From: Puffinus mauretanicus
Taxonomy: Eukaryota; Chordata; Aves; Procellariiformes; Procellariidae
NCBI GenBank assembly: GCA_023333565.1
Contig: JAJKFH010000246.1
Coordinates: forward strand, 1-64,000
DNA length: 64,000 bases
Direction: 5' to 3'
The notes beneath the pieces are model-generated. The model did not search any database and was not told where the DNA came from. It was given only the letters and a program-made list of their open reading frames with translations. Shown here piece after piece: positions 11,301-26,300 of this stretch; position 1 is the stretch's first letter; each line of letters opens with the position of its first letter. The position numbers and the translations under genes were made by a program.

Positions 11301-14300
11301 GCTCACGCTGCGTGACCTACCCGTTTCAGCAGAGGTCTGCGAGTTTGCCAAGGCTGAGGCTTTACCCCACTGATTCCCATGCTGATTAATGGCCATACTG
11401 ATTAATGCTGCTTGGGGTCCTGTTTCCCCCCACAACCATCCTACCACCTCTCAACCGTGGAATTTCCTTGCAAAGCAAAATTGTGAGTAGTGCAGCCTCC
11501 TGTTTGTTACAACTAAGTAATCTGCAAGAACCTTATTTATTCTCTCCCTTCCTGGTGGTTTATGTAGCCTAAGACAGTAACATAACTAAAGCTTAATATC
11601 CCATTATAAATAGTGCAGTTATGACTCTAGGTGTTGATACTGCAGGCAGCGGCATTTTTTTACGATTTAATCTGTGTGTGCAGAAAGTTGACTCCATGAG
11701 CTTCTGAATATTCATCTTATCCCATTCTGTTCCATACTCTAAATTGTCTCCATTCTCAGTGGGAGAAATCTTCTTCCTAGCCGCATCATTTAAACAGTCA
11801 AGAGATTTTTAGATTATAACTAGTTTATAGCAATAGAGAAAAAATTCATAGAAGATTGTATTCTAACAATAACAATTAAGAATATATTTGTACACAGGAT
11901 GTATAGTTTTACTGCCATTTTTACTGTGCTTAGAGCTCCCATCTCCCATCCCCCTTGATGCTCTATCAGATTTATGCACACAGTGAGGGATGCTTCTGAT
12001 TTGAAGGGTTGACATTTAAATAAACAAAGCACAGAATAAAAATATTCTTATCTTATCAGCAAAATGATAGCTGAGGTACAAAGGGCCACATTCAGGTCTG
12101 GACTCCAAAAATAGACACAGAAGCACATGCAGATATGTTGGTGCTCCAGAGGTCGATGCATTGGACATGGATCTGTTTAGGGGAAAACTAAGCACAGAAG
12201 TGGGTCTTCTCCTCATTGGAGATCACGCTTGAGATGCCCACGTGAGGATCAAGAACACTAAGACCCCCAGTGCTGGGGATTTACACCAAGACAATGATCT
12301 CGTGTTTTTTAAACGGGGAAAGGGGTACTCACCTCCACCTTCTGGGAGCAGTACCCTCTCCAGGCATGTTGTAAAATAAAAGATGATGTTGTTGTCTGTT
12401 CCCAAACAGTTTGGGTCCCTAAGTCTAGGAGCATACTTGTGAATCAATGCTCAGCTTCCCTTTTGGAGCATGCACAGTCTCTGATTTACGGTCCTTCTCA
12501 CACTCCACCTTGGTGGCTCAAGAGTTTGTCGTCTCCTGTTGTCTACCCAGTCCCTCTGTCAGAGGCTGCCACTTTGTAGGAAGGATGTTTCCTTCTCGTC
12601 CTCAGCCTTCTTAAAACATGGTTGCACAGTGACCGAAATATTTTTGGTGTTTTGTGCTGTGAAAGGCCAGACATCCTCTGGGCTCAGGTTATACCACAGC
12701 TCTGAGATTGGTTGACCAGATTTCAACAAGTTCTAGAAGCTGGGTTGCTCTGTGGGAGGACAAACTGGGGTGAGGGATTTGCAGTTCTCCTCCACTGGAG
12801 CAATTATTTGTCAATCTCTTTTGAGAATGAGGTCCTTTTCTGGGATAACGTGGGTAGAAATCCAACCTCAGCTGGCTCTTTTAGAAGAATGGAGGCCCTC
12901 AAGGCTCATCTCCAGAAAGAAATTCAGGGAGAAAACAAAACCTGTTTCTTAGCATCATGGATTTTGTTAGAACTCTCTCTCTACTCTACCTTCTTTTTTA
13001 TAAAACAAATGTTATCTGAAACACGTAATTTACTTCTGCACAAGATTTACCAATTCTTTTACCCTACCTGGAGGGGGTAGTTGAGGTTTGCTGACTGATA
13101 CTAATGGGAACTGAGTTTACAGATCTTTTCCATATGCCTCCTGCGAAGATTGTACCCCCGGGGGTGTTTGAAATTCTCACCACTGGAGTGATGGGTTTTA
13201 TTTTTAATCTCTGTCCAATTTTGGGCCTAAGCATGTTTGACAGAGACCTCTTTTTACATATTGCAATGCTGCATGTGACTTTTTGAAACATGGCTGGCAT
13301 TTTACCTCTAAGAATGCATACTGCTGCTGTAGTCAAAAGGAAAAAGAAAACCATTCTTCCTGCTCAAATTCAGACTTCTGTTAAAGCTTTCCTCATTTGA
13401 GCAGTGATTGCAATTTCTGATTTATCAGCTTCTGTTGTCTCGTTGCTACCCGGGCAGGCTACCAGAAGGATCAAAATAGAACTGAGAAAACAGCATAGAA
13501 CTGTGAAAAATATATTTTACCTCCAAGCCTGTGAATTTCATAAGATTAACCCTGAAACACAGTACTTCAGTAAATATTTTTTGTAACTGTGATTTAAAAT
13601 CAGGGATTGCTTAAATACTTTGACTCCTGAGAGCCTTAAAATACTGAGGCTGGCAGCAGAACTGCTCCATTTGCTTAGATTATAGTTCCTTAGGTTGTGC
13701 ATTTTTTTGCTTTGTGTTTGTACAGTCCCCCCCTTTGCATACCCTCTCTATATGACTGATTCCACACAGCTCTGTGATACAAATTATCACACAGAGAAAA
13801 CCGTTGATTCTCTCTGATCTGAGTTACCGTTTCAATAGACTTCTGCTGGCGTAAAACAGAGCTGGCTGAAAAATGGAACTGTATTTAATAGGTTTAAGAT
13901 TATATTATACATAATTTTTCTGGAATAATTTCAAATTTTCCAATGAAAAAAAAGATTCTGCTCAATTTAGAAATACAGAGACTAATACTTATTTAAACCC
14001 GAGAACATATTTGAAATCCGAAAATCTACACTTTCACTAATTGGTCTGTTCCCTTCTGGCTGGCAAGCAAAATTATCACCGAGTTAGACATTGTGGAAAA
14101 TGAACAAGAAGCCAAGAGCTCTATGTTTGAAGCTTTGTGGTTACGTACAGCAGGTGAACACAGCGGGGAAGCGCATGCTGTACTGAACAACGAGGTGCGG
14201 CTGTTCTCTCGGGGGGAAGGCAGTGTTTCGGTCAGTGTGGTTCTCTCCTCTTACTCGCACAGTGCACGCGTACCGAAGTTCTTCTGTCCTGTGGGCGTGG

Positions 14301-17300
14301 GTGGGTGGCGAATGGGGGGGAGCAGTTTGCTCTGACTGTGGCTGGCAGAGCTCACTCAATTGGTCCTGTAAATGGGGAACAAGTCTGTGGGATCAATGTG
14401 ATACAAAGCAATTTATGAATATTGACAGGCAGCCAAACTGCTGCAGACTCATTGTCTCCACCTTCTCTACACTGAGGTCAGCTTTGGGCTTCCCAGGGGG
14501 AACAACTTGAGATGTTTTCCCTAATTTGGGAATGGAAGAAGAGACTTCAATAAAGGTTTATAACCTCTCAATGGGATGTAGAAGTACAGACAATTATAAT
14601 AGAAGAAAAAAGACAGGATCTGAGGAATCTGAAGGAGTGGGAGGGCTGGGAGTCTCAGCAAACTAGTGGGCCAGTGTGAAGAAGATAAATGTAAGAAAAC
14701 TCATATGATCATTGCTGAGGAAGGAATTTGAGATCAAGGTAAGAGAGAGAGCTGAGGCTACGTAGGATGTATCAGTGGAGGATGTCACTGAATGTATTTC
14801 TCAGCAGATACATGTCAGAGCTTGCATATTTTGTGGCCAATTCAAACACAATTAGTTGTGGGACAAGACCCTACAAATTGAATAAAACTTTCAGGGAATT
14901 GTGGGTACCTGGAAAACTTAGCAGCAGTGCCAAATAAACAGAACGTGTGATTCTGTGTAAATCTGTGGGTGGGTTAAGAACGACTACAACAAAGTGCCAA
15001 AGAGTGGGAAATCCCCAAATGGTTTTTCTTTGCTAAACCTTTTGGATCAATAGATAATTTGATCACAGAAGATGATCTCCAGGAAAAAAAGAAGTCACTA
15101 TTTCCTCTACAGCCCCTTTTCCAACTACAATTATTTGTAAGGCAAAGCACCTCCATTTTACAGCTAGCCGTTTGTACTTGGCAGAGGTTTCTGCCTGAAC
15201 ACACAGTAAGTGCTGCTCTGCCTTGGTACAGCTGGCCAAGTATTGAGCTGACCCCAGTCAAATGCTATGAACTTTCAAAACACTGTAACCTTTCACAAAG
15301 GCAAACTACACACACAAGATTGGTCTTATTTTTCATTTAATTAAGTCTAATAGTTTTCAACCTCCAGGGTTATCAGGAGAGAACAGCTTGCATTTGCCTG
15401 ATTTCTTGCCATGGTTTTATATTGTTTGTGCCTTTCCTTGGGCCACATATACTTTTGGCTCTTTGTTACTGCCCAGTGGCAGCATGAAGTCAACTGATAA
15501 GGGAGGAGGAGACCTCTGAAACTGTCCAGCTGGCTGATTGGGATTCCTCAGACGCTGCTTCTAATAAGGCAAACAGTGTTGCAATAATTAATTTCTCTTG
15601 GTCTCGGCAACAAATGCCACAGGCTCACAATGAACCATGCCAGCGTGTCAATTTTTCAGGCACCAAAGGGAGTTAGGGAGGAAAATTAATTCTGAGGGGT
15701 GAACGTTTTGGTGGCTGTTGAGCACAGAACAGGCTGAAGAACCTATGCATAAGTGTTTATAGTAATACCCTTGAGTTTTTACCACTTCAAGTGCAAAAAG
15801 GAGGTAGAGGGAATTCAGTAAGCATAAACAGAACAAGCTGTTTCTTACAGCTATACACAACTTTATGCTTAAACCCTTCCTGCTACTTAAGGAACAAAGA
15901 GCTACTTGATGTATGGTGCTGATAAATGCAGACCCTTTCCTGTTTGTAGTCAGAGTAACTAGGGAGGTTGACAATTTGTCAATCTACACAAATCTGAGAA
16001 TTTTTAGTCCCTCTAGAATGCGTAAGCCTGGCAAAATTACTATGTATGGGGAATTTTTGCCCAACCCCATACCGGTGGCTAAGGAGAGCACAAAGAGGAG
16101 AGTGAACCAGTATTTGGGAGGACCAGGTGCCCATTTGTCAGCCTTTGCCCACCGTGTCTGGTGACCTTGACAAGTCACTGAATTTCTCTGTGCGTCAGTT
16201 TCCATATCTGCGACAAGAAGATAACAGTATTTTCCTCTTTGCAAAGTGCTTTGAGGCTTTTAGATGAAAAGCACTGTCGAAGAGCTAGTTGAGGTTATTA
16301 AGTAATAGCCAGGTGTTAAAAAGCACTATTTCATTTAGGTATCTACATAGCAGATGATAGATACACATTTTAAAATGATACACATTATATGATAGATTTC
16401 AAAATGCTGTCAAAGCCCTGTAAAGATTTGGCAGCAAATCTGAACTCACTTTGGTGTTTGGTTACAAACAGAACTTGAGTGCATCGCTGAGTATGTATAG
16501 GTACAAACATATATAACATGCATATATGTGTGTGTATAAGAAAAGCATTTGTTAATTTGCAGTAATTTTCCATTTTGAGTAAGAAACATGTAAAGGCTTG
16601 TGCTCCCGGGAAAGAATATTGACCAGACGATGAAGTGGTCTGATGCCAAACCAGTGGTTTCAGACAGCTCAGTCTTAGGAGGAAGCTGGGGTTTCACCTC
16701 CCTTTTGCCACAGAGGGAGCACAGGCCTGGCTCAGGGAGAAACAGCATCCATCACTGTTCACTCCCCAGCTCCTGAAGCTGGCCTGAGTCAGCCGCAATT
16801 TGCCTATAAAATCCTACAGCAAATCCACCCCTATCTCTGATATTTGCAGTAAATATTGAACTGCAGCCTGAAATACTCTTAGACACCACGTCTTTGCAAA
16901 ATCTGCCCAGACAAGGGAAGTTTCAGGTGCCCCTGCGTGTACTATTTAATTTTTGTAGAACGGATTAGCCAGTTCCATGAGAACTGGAACAAAAATCATT
17001 GAATATTCAAGCAGCCCTTAAGAATTGTACTACTTGAGGCAAAACTGCTGCTGCTGCGGATTTTTGCAAACATGAAAATACAAAAATTTTGAAAAGGTGA
17101 AGATTTAGAAATGCTGCTAAAATTAAGCCATTATCATCCCCAGGTAACTATATGGCCTTTAATGAGCTAGCAAAGCATATGAAGCAGAAATTAGTCCAGA
17201 AATTAATAACGTTTCTTAATGATCATCAGCTCAAGAGTACTCAGGGCTGGCATTGTAAAAGGAGTCTAAGGTAGTTAGATGCTACGTTTAATGTGATCTG

Positions 17301-20300
17301 GGGACTTGGGGGGGTGTTCAACTGCCTGTTTTTCTCTTGGGTTTCTCAGAAATCCCAGCTGCTCTCTGTTCACTCGCATGTAGTAATGGTCTGTCTGTCC
17401 GGTATCAGTAGATCCTCCTCTTTATGCGGTATGTACTGTTTCAGTCTGACCCTGGCTCAGACCTGCAACTAGTGCCTTTGTCTCACATTTATCAGAGAAA
17501 CTAAGCTTTGTCCATTAGATAATTTATATACTGCAGCTGCTTTTCCATCAAAGTAACCCAGGACATGCTTGAGCTATTTTGTAGCTCTTGCTGTGCCGAA
17601 AGCTTCAGGCAACGACCCAAAGTCATTGTCCCGGCTGCAGGTATTATCCTCATACCTCGCCCTCCGCTTCCCCTGCTTGAACCCAGAAATCCCGTTGGCA
17701 GGGGAAGAGAAAACATCATGACCAGCACCGACGAACTGGGAAACTGCCCCTACATGGCATGGAAAGAGCTGCGGGAAGGGATCAATATGGAAAAGGCTGT
17801 GCGGCCTTTCCTCAGCTCTGTTCTGCAGCTTGTCATAAATGAGATAATCTGAGAATATGCCAAAAGGCAACATGATACAAGATAGGGCGTGTTGTGTGGT
17901 ATTACAGAAAGGGCATGTCGTAAACATTACAGAGAGGAATTAGCTGATGCCCTCATGTGAAGATTGCTAATCCGTGGTCTGTTCGTTTACAACGATTCTG
18001 TTGGACTTTTTTCAGACTCCCTCCACTCCACCCCCTCTGTTTATGGCTTCCTTCTGTCCTTCTCTGCCTTTTCCCAACCAGTACACACGGTACTATTAAC
18101 TCGCGTCAAAAACCTTTCCATTCTCTGTAGTAGACTTGTTGGGATGGTGTCAGGCACTAAGCCAGCTGCCCCTACCAGCCAGAAAATTCACCTCACATTC
18201 CCTCAAATTACTTTAAAGAGCTCCTTTCACCTCTGCTGCATTCATGTCTCCCTAAATATACCCTCTGCCTCATAAAGTCTGGGATTATAATTCCTGACCT
18301 GGTTGTTACTCGGTTCGGCAAGGTGTTACTGGCATGATCATCTGAACACAGATGAAAGAAGCAGGTACAATCTGGCTCATGCAAGATGAAATGCCTCGCT
18401 GGTTTGCAAATTAGCTATCCTGTATTGTTTTCCCATTTGTCTCATCATCTCTTGAATAATGGAGACTTAGCTCCCTTTTGACATATTTCAGATCTCCGTT
18501 TTGCTGTTTATGTAGTAGATGCTTCCAGTTTAGGTATTACTGAATCAGGTCTCCAAGGAGCTGATAATTGAGACTGTTAAAGGAGCTTAAGTTCAGCACC
18601 CTGTATGGAGCTCATGCCTGGGAGAGGTTTGGTTCAAGAGCAGCACTTTCTCTATGCCGCTGAGAATAAGAGGTATATAGAGTATATAATGCCAGACACT
18701 GTAGAGGAGAGAAGGAAGGTAAGAGAACTGGACACTGCAAGATACGAAATAGAGTGTACAGATGTGGTAAAAAGGGGCAATCTCCTGTTTTCTTTCTTCA
18801 GGGAGTTAGCGATGAGCTCAACAGTTAAATTCTGTTGAGCTACGCGCATCGTAATAGAGATGTAATGCTCCTGCAGGAAAAGATCTTAGTGACCACCATA
18901 TTTGGCTGCAACAAATACATCAAAATAATCTATATGTATTTGGTAAAGATGGTGAAGAAAAAGTAATTTTCTTCTAAGTATTCTATTTTTTTTACATTTC
19001 TGCAGAAGAAAAATGCTCTGTGTTTTAAATGATCGCTTTTTTGGTTTTTACAAAATGGTATTTCTTTTGTCTGGAAACTACAAGATACAATGTTATTGTT
19101 TTCAGGGTTTTGTTTAAATTTGGTTATTATTTTTGCAGGATAGGTAAGCAGGAACTAGTATCTTAGTAATTTTTTAGGTTTTTTGAGCGTCTGTAAAAAT
19201 GATAGGTTGAACTGATCCTTAACGCAACTAATAACTCCACAAGCCCAGCAATTAGTCAACTATACGATGAGCATGAAGATACTAGGTAGGCTTAATTGCA
19301 TATATTCATTGAGAATCAATAGTAAAAGAATGGTGTTTGCCTTTGATTGCCAATGATTATAACCGATTGTAATTTTGTGTTAATTTAAGACTACTTTCCC
19401 TTCCACCTGCTTGAACTTGTGGGATTTTAGCAGAGTTTCTCTGCCTGCCTTTCTGGAACTCACTTTTCATTTCTGAAGAATTTAAAATCAGTGGGCCAGA
19501 GGAGGAGAGCAGAGGTTGCAGCATGCGAGATGCAACAGAGGGAACAGACTGAAACTCACCCAAAATGTAAAACAAAAAAGAAAACCACTACAGCAAATTG
19601 AACCTCATCCTCTAAACCAGAATGCTACTGATCTTAACTACGTTTCAGCACTGTGACGCAGTTATGATGAAGGCAAATGCAGTCCTGCCTGCCAGACAAT
19701 ACCTACTTTGATTGCAAATCTCACAGCTGACCCTGGACCACCTGCCTCCGCATGAGCAATTAATGCTTTGTGTTGGATGTGACTGACACACAGATACGAC
19801 CGGACCTTGTCCCCAGCCTAGAGCACCCTGAGCATGCTGCTCTCCTCCACAAACCCAACTCAAGAGCTGCTGTCGGTGCTCTCAGCTGCTTCTCTGAATT
19901 GCTCTGATGGGAGGCTCTGCATCCCCCTCTCCTACATCAAAAACACCTCCTCACCCAGTCACAGAGATTCAGGTATCACGTGGCTGGTAGCTTTGGCTGT
20001 TACATAGAGACTGGATTTTTTTACTAAATCCTGATGCTTTCGTTCTCCTTTCAGCATCCGAAATCAGCCAGGGGGTAAGGCGGGTGCACTTGGTGCAGTG
20101 ACAAGTAACCACAACTTGGTGCTAAGTCCTGCCAAACTTTTCCTGGCAGCTTTGTAATATGCTCATGCCAAACAGATGATAAAAGCTGGCAGTTACGGGT
20201 GTATTTTGTGGTGCAACTTATGGCTGAGAGGAAAAGCTACACTGAAGCAAGCAGCTCATTCCAAGTTCTTACACTGATCTGCCCAGACCATATTATCTGC

Positions 20301-23300
20301 ACCTCTGTCTCCTATACCATTGTCTATACCTAGTGTATTAGGTTTTAATAGCGGAGGCCGTCTCTTACAGTGTTTGCAGAGTGCCTAACACAGTGGGCTC
20401 ACACTTAGGAATAGACCCATACAACAGCTATTAGGACATAACTCGAATGAGCCCTTGGCTGTGGTGTGTTCCACAACAATGTGGGCTCTTAGACGTTCCT
20501 TGACTAAATGTTTTCATACACATACACAACCGCTCTTGGGGTCATGCAGAGTCTAAATGGAGCCCAGAAATCATGGTGTCATGTGGAACAAAAGAGAATT
20601 TGACATTTCCTTGGTAGAGAACACTTAAGTCTGTTACTTTTGGAGACAGTCCTGCTATGAAAGGCTGAAATTTCAAAAAGTTTCCCCCTGTAATAGAGGA
20701 AAAGACATGGTACTGGAGGTCCGAAATGAAGGAAAACCTAATTGCAGAATATTTCTGCAGGAAAACCTTTCTCTTTCAAAGCTCTTCTGAAGAACGATTA
20801 GAAGAACAGCCCACTGGGAGTTGGACGATTAAAAGAATAGCCCACTGAGGGTTGAACAAATGCTCAAAGCGCCATACACCAGGCAGGCAGGTCCTGCTCT
20901 TCCACCCACCACCAAATTTCAAGCAATGATCCCTCCTTTCCAGATGACTGTGCTAGCAACCAGGATTCAAAGCTATGTTGGTTTCTGTCATGCTTGGTTG
21001 GCTTTTAACTGATGTATCATTTAATTGCAAAAAACACTGGCAGAAAGCAAGCTGCTTTCAGCTTTTGGGCCTTGATCCTCAGTGTCATTTGGATTCCAAA
21101 TAGCCATCTGATGGCACAGCCAAAAGTATAAAGAGGAGATGACTGTGATTTTGACCACCTTCCATGAAGTCTTCCTGACTGGGTTAATGTGCTGCACAGA
21201 AACCTCTCTCTCATTTCCTAGATAGATTTTACTCCTTTGCTAAAGAGACAACACATAAAAAACCCCCTACGTGTCATTTAAGTCCTCAAAATGAAGCCAA
21301 AATAACATTTGAAGGATGAATAGGTGTTGTGGATAGGGGTATTCTTTTTCTCATGCCTTTACTGGTACAATTTTCTACTCTGATACAGCTATTTTCTTTT
21401 TCATTTCTAGTTTTTTCTAACAGAATACACCGGGCCTCTTCTAATATATCTGCTCTTTTACATTCGTCTCTCAACTATTTACGATCAAGTGGAAAGTACG
21501 AAGAACTTCCGGCACCCAGTGGTTCAGTAAGTGACACTTGCGTGAACTATTTTCCTGGAGGACAGGGAGCCAGAGGGATGGAGACTGCGTTTCCAGGGCT
21601 GAGGAGGTTACAGGGGGTGTGAGGCTGCATGCCTGGTCTGAGTCAGTGGGAGTTTCAGATTGTTCTTATCAATAGCGGTTTGGCATTTTAGCAGCACTCA
21701 TAAGCCTGACCAAAAATGGGATCCCAGTTGCAATGGTCACTGCACCTGGTCACAAGGGGAGATGTAGTATTTTCCCCAAATAGTTTGCACTCTAGACACA
21801 CAGTCTGAACAGAAGGGGAAATAATAAACACAGCAGGTAGTAACCCAAAGTCACGCTTGACAGAGAAGAGAGGACAAGATTTCAGGTGTCCCACTCCCAG
21901 TCTCTTTACAGTGCAGTCCCACTCATAAGATGAGTAGCATCAGCATCCAGCACAGAAGATTACCCCCACGCCAGCTCTCACCTAGGCACAACAAGGAGGA
22001 ATTTCGAGAGGTCTGCATGTCATGAGTCAGGTCAAGAACAACTGAGAAACTCAAAAGAAGCACCACTGGAATTCAGAACTGGTAATCTGATTTTTGAAAC
22101 TAACCTCTTCAAACTATAATTGTTCCCCAGGGCCATACGCAACATATTTGAGTTCTGAAAGACTTTTAAGAAATAAAAACTTAAGTGACAAACAAAAATA
22201 AGAGCTCAGCCACTGTTACAGGACAGTGAAGAGCACAGGTTGTATCTAGCTGTACAGAAACAAATCAGAGGAGCTCATATAAAAGCATAAACCAGATAGC
22301 TTTGCTTCTCTCCATCACTGGAACAGTAATGCTAACAAGGAAAATTAAACAGCTCTGATATAATACAGTAGGAACTGATCACAAGGAAACACAACCTGCT
22401 TAGTCTGCTAGAACTCAAAAGCATGACAAAAAGCAATGAAGAGAGGACAGCCAACCAAGATAGCTTTTTATGACCTTCGACAGCCCCTGCCATTCCCAAG
22501 CCTTTTGAAGGACTCTGGAAGAAACAAAGCAGACCTGATCAATGGGAGGATTAAGAACTCTTACAGACAAGAAAAAGGCAATCAGCTACACACGGTAACT
22601 GCCACGGAGGCTCAAGGCACTGCCACCACCAACTGTACCCCTCCACAGGATGGTGGTTAACGCACCAGGCAGGCTGGGAACTTTCACATTTAAGGAACTT
22701 ACTTCTCTTCAGTGTGATTGTCCCCATTCTGGGGGATTAGTGCCTGCCAGAGGGGTCGGCTGCATAAGCTGGAGCACTGGAAGTGGGAGGGCACACAGGG
22801 AACTAGGAGCCCCAAGGAACTGTAGAGCTTTCCCACAGCACTTTTCCCACACTATGATTGCAGAGTCAAGGGAGAAAACAGAGAAACACAGTGAGTAATA
22901 TTACCATTTACAGATGGAGGAACAGAGACTTGGAGAGACATTAAGGGAGTTAGTGGAGCTGGAATGAGAACACAGAATAGTTGAATTCAAATCCAGAGCT
23001 GCAACACATTGCCTGCCTTCTCTTGCTCATACACTTAAAAGGAGAGAGTTTCTGGTAGCACAAGAAGAGCCAGCAATACCTTTACATTCGTTTAAGTGGG
23101 CAAGGGATGTGCAGAATCCTTCCAGTGACCACTCCTTAACGGGTTCATCTGAGGTCCCCATCCTAAGACAAATTAATTTTAAAATTCCCAGCAAAGCTGC
23201 AAGTTTGCTCCAGACTTTGGATAAGTCGTTAGTTATTTGAAATTTTCTTAGCTAAACTCTCTCTGGTTTAATTACTTTGAAATTGTTTAATCTTTGGCTC

Positions 23301-26300
23301 TGGCTACCATACAAGATGCATAATAAAAGTATTTGAGATTTCACATGCTGAAAACCACTTTTCATTTATGTCTTATAATTGGCCTACAGTGAGACGGACT
23401 CGGGTAGTACGGTAAATGTAACCAAGATAAAATGCCACCAGGAATCACTCTTGACATTTGTTTCTGAAACTCAATCTCTATGAGCTGCAACCCGTTCTCG
23501 GAAGCAAATCAGCAATGCCTGTTATTGTTTCATAATCTTCCTCAAAAGAGAATAAGTGTAATAATTTCTACAACAATTACCTCATTTCTTTGTAATGGGC
23601 AACAAAAAAGCCATCAGAATGGATTAACTTTGCAACAAAATCTCATTTTGCATCCACAAGGAAATGAAATACAAACTACCTCCATGCAGCTACTTGAATT
23701 GGCAAAGGACAAGGAAACCATTCGGAAGATATTCAGAATGTTTTTAAATGTCAGACACATCCTACAGGAGCATTAAGGTGGCCTTAAAACGTGGGAGACG
23801 TCTTTTGGAAAAGCACAGCAGACGCCTGCTTGTATACACAGCTGTCCTGTTTTAATGTCTTGTCAGGGCTATGTATCACATTCAGAGCTCGAGGAGCTCT
23901 TTTTAATTCAAGGCTAGTAAAAAATAAGTTGCTTCCCTGCAAAATGAAAGCAACTTTGTATAACACTGAAAATGATTCCATTAATCTTTGGTTCCAGATG
24001 CTTCAATTAAGACAATATCTTAAATCCCACAATTTCAGTATGACTCTGCAGTTTTGGAATATTAGTCCTTATTCCTTTTCTGACATTAAACTGTGAAGTA
24101 ATAAAAAGCAATCTTTCACTTACCTTAATTTCCTTTTTTTTCTTCATTCCAGCTTGGCCTGCTTCTGCCATTGTTTACACTACATCAGACATCTTCTGGA
24201 GACGTTATTTGTTCACAAGTTTTCAGGAGGGCACACTCCTCTGAAAAATATGATAAAGGTGACAATATGTTTATCATATTGTGTAAGAGAGAATATCCTC
24301 ATATCAAAGCAGTCCTTGGAAGAAGATAGGAAAATAAAATATAATTTATTTTCTAGCTCCAGGAATTATGATTAGTCAAAATACAAATATAGGAAGAATT
24401 TCAGGGCCCTGTGCCCAAGGACATGAACTGAAATCAATGTCCATTTTAGCTTCTGCATGTCGATTCCCACTTTGACTCATCCACCCAAGGGGCTGATTGT
24501 CATGTCCAGGATATTTTTCAGACTGAATGCTATTTTATTATGAGATATGCTGCTGCAACATCTAGCAATGCTGACAGAAATCACACTCCACTTCCTCAGT
24601 GCAATATAAATAGAGAGCAAGAGACAGGCCTTGCATTAGGAAGCTAAAATCAAATTACAAGCACAAAAAAAAATACATTCCTCTTCTATAGGTGGAGGCC
24701 TCAGGAAGGAAGATACTGAGCTGGCCTGAAGTCTTCTGTCTCCCAAAGCCTCCTGAATTTCAACTGTGTGTCATTACTCATAGGCTCTCCTTCCTTTTAT
24801 TTCACATACGCAATCTCGGCCATTTTGTATTCCCCCACCCCCCATCCCATTCAGTGTGATGTAAAGACCCTCCCTTTAGAAGTTTTGCAATACATTTAAG
24901 ATTTTAGTGAAGGAGGTAAACATATGGCCATGATAGGGGGCTTGACTCGATTCCAGTCAGAAAGGAGGTAATGAGATGCACAGCTAGAGATGTAGTTTTA
25001 CAATACACACTGTTTAAGAAAAAAAAAAAAGGAATATAAGCTAAACAGCTTTGGAACTAGAGTGCCATTTCCAAAGTGATTCATGCACGTGGGAGTTAAA
25101 GACCCACAGTCACTGTTGTCCCCTCGTGTCTGTGGTACACGTACCACAGTGGCATCACACAAAAAAATTAAAAAGAGAAGACCTGACTTGCAGCCCTACT
25201 TACGGGATGGAGCTGTAGCCAGTCCCAGCACACTGCTCTTCTCGAGAAGGTACTGAGCACGGGACCCTTAACTGAGACACGTAGAACGGCTTTATCCAGT
25301 CTCCAGGGTGGTTTCAGTTGTTTGGCTGGTGGGTTTTGTTTTTCCCTTGTACAAAGGATGGGAGCAATGACCCCTACACAGGGCAAGAAGATGATCACAT
25401 TATCTCTGCTTGGGCTTTCCTAAGCCCACAGCCTCAGTCACCAAGCAAAGGCAGCTGGGGTGCTGCTTTTTGACAGGAGGATGAAGTGGGGCTGAATCCA
25501 TGGGAGTAGATGCAGTGTGTAGCTCAAATATCTTTACAGGAACTGTGTGCCTTTTCTTTTGCCAGGGTTAAACCAGCCTATTCAGTTTTACTCTTATTGT
25601 CTTGGCTGGTTTAGCATTCTGCTTGGCTAGCTCTATCTGAGCTTTAAACTCAAACGCTGAGTTTAAAGGTATAGTAACAGCTCAGCTGTTTTAACCAGCC
25701 CTAGACTTTTAATAGTACAACTCAGAGAAATGTGCCCTTCAGCAGTAGAATCAAATAAGGAGAAAACAAACATCAATTCCTACAACAGGCATAAAACACA
25801 TTCAACACAACCCAAAAAATCTACACTGTGTGTCCTTTTATTTTTTTTTTAGTGCCTTCATAGCATCTTAAAAAGATCTGTATTCTGTGACTCAAGAAGC
25901 CACTGCAAAGTCGTTTGATGGTCATCTGGGTTTTGCACTTACCAGAGTTTATATTTATAAAGTTATGGTTTGTACTTGCTTATCGCCCTTTCTAACAAAG
26001 AAAAGTATCTTTTGTCCGTTCCAGGGCTGTGCCTTTTACTGGGGATTCACTTCCTGGATTGCATACTACATCAACCATCCACGATATACGCCACCATGTA
26101 TGTATAAGTAGAACACAAAACTGACCTTGGTTTTAAACAGTTTTTGGTATGCAACCTTAAGTCCTCCAAAATCAACAGGTGGCCCCACATGAGATCACAG
26201 GACTAACCTAGCTAGAGATTAGCCTTTACTCCCTGTCAGAAGGAAGATTGTTGTGCGGGAGGCACGCCTGCTGTGCCACTGAGTGTATGTTCCTGTTCAG

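Larger units (their letters stand above)
9696..21410 (+). other. TECRL intron (11.7 kb, longest)
   Basis: Bounded by gtaagt and ttctag. It holds a MIR-like SINE near 16.2 kb, an SINE/LINE tail near 20.36 kb, and a 31-bp duplication at 20794-20855. No further exon was recognised on either strand. Confidence 0.85.
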
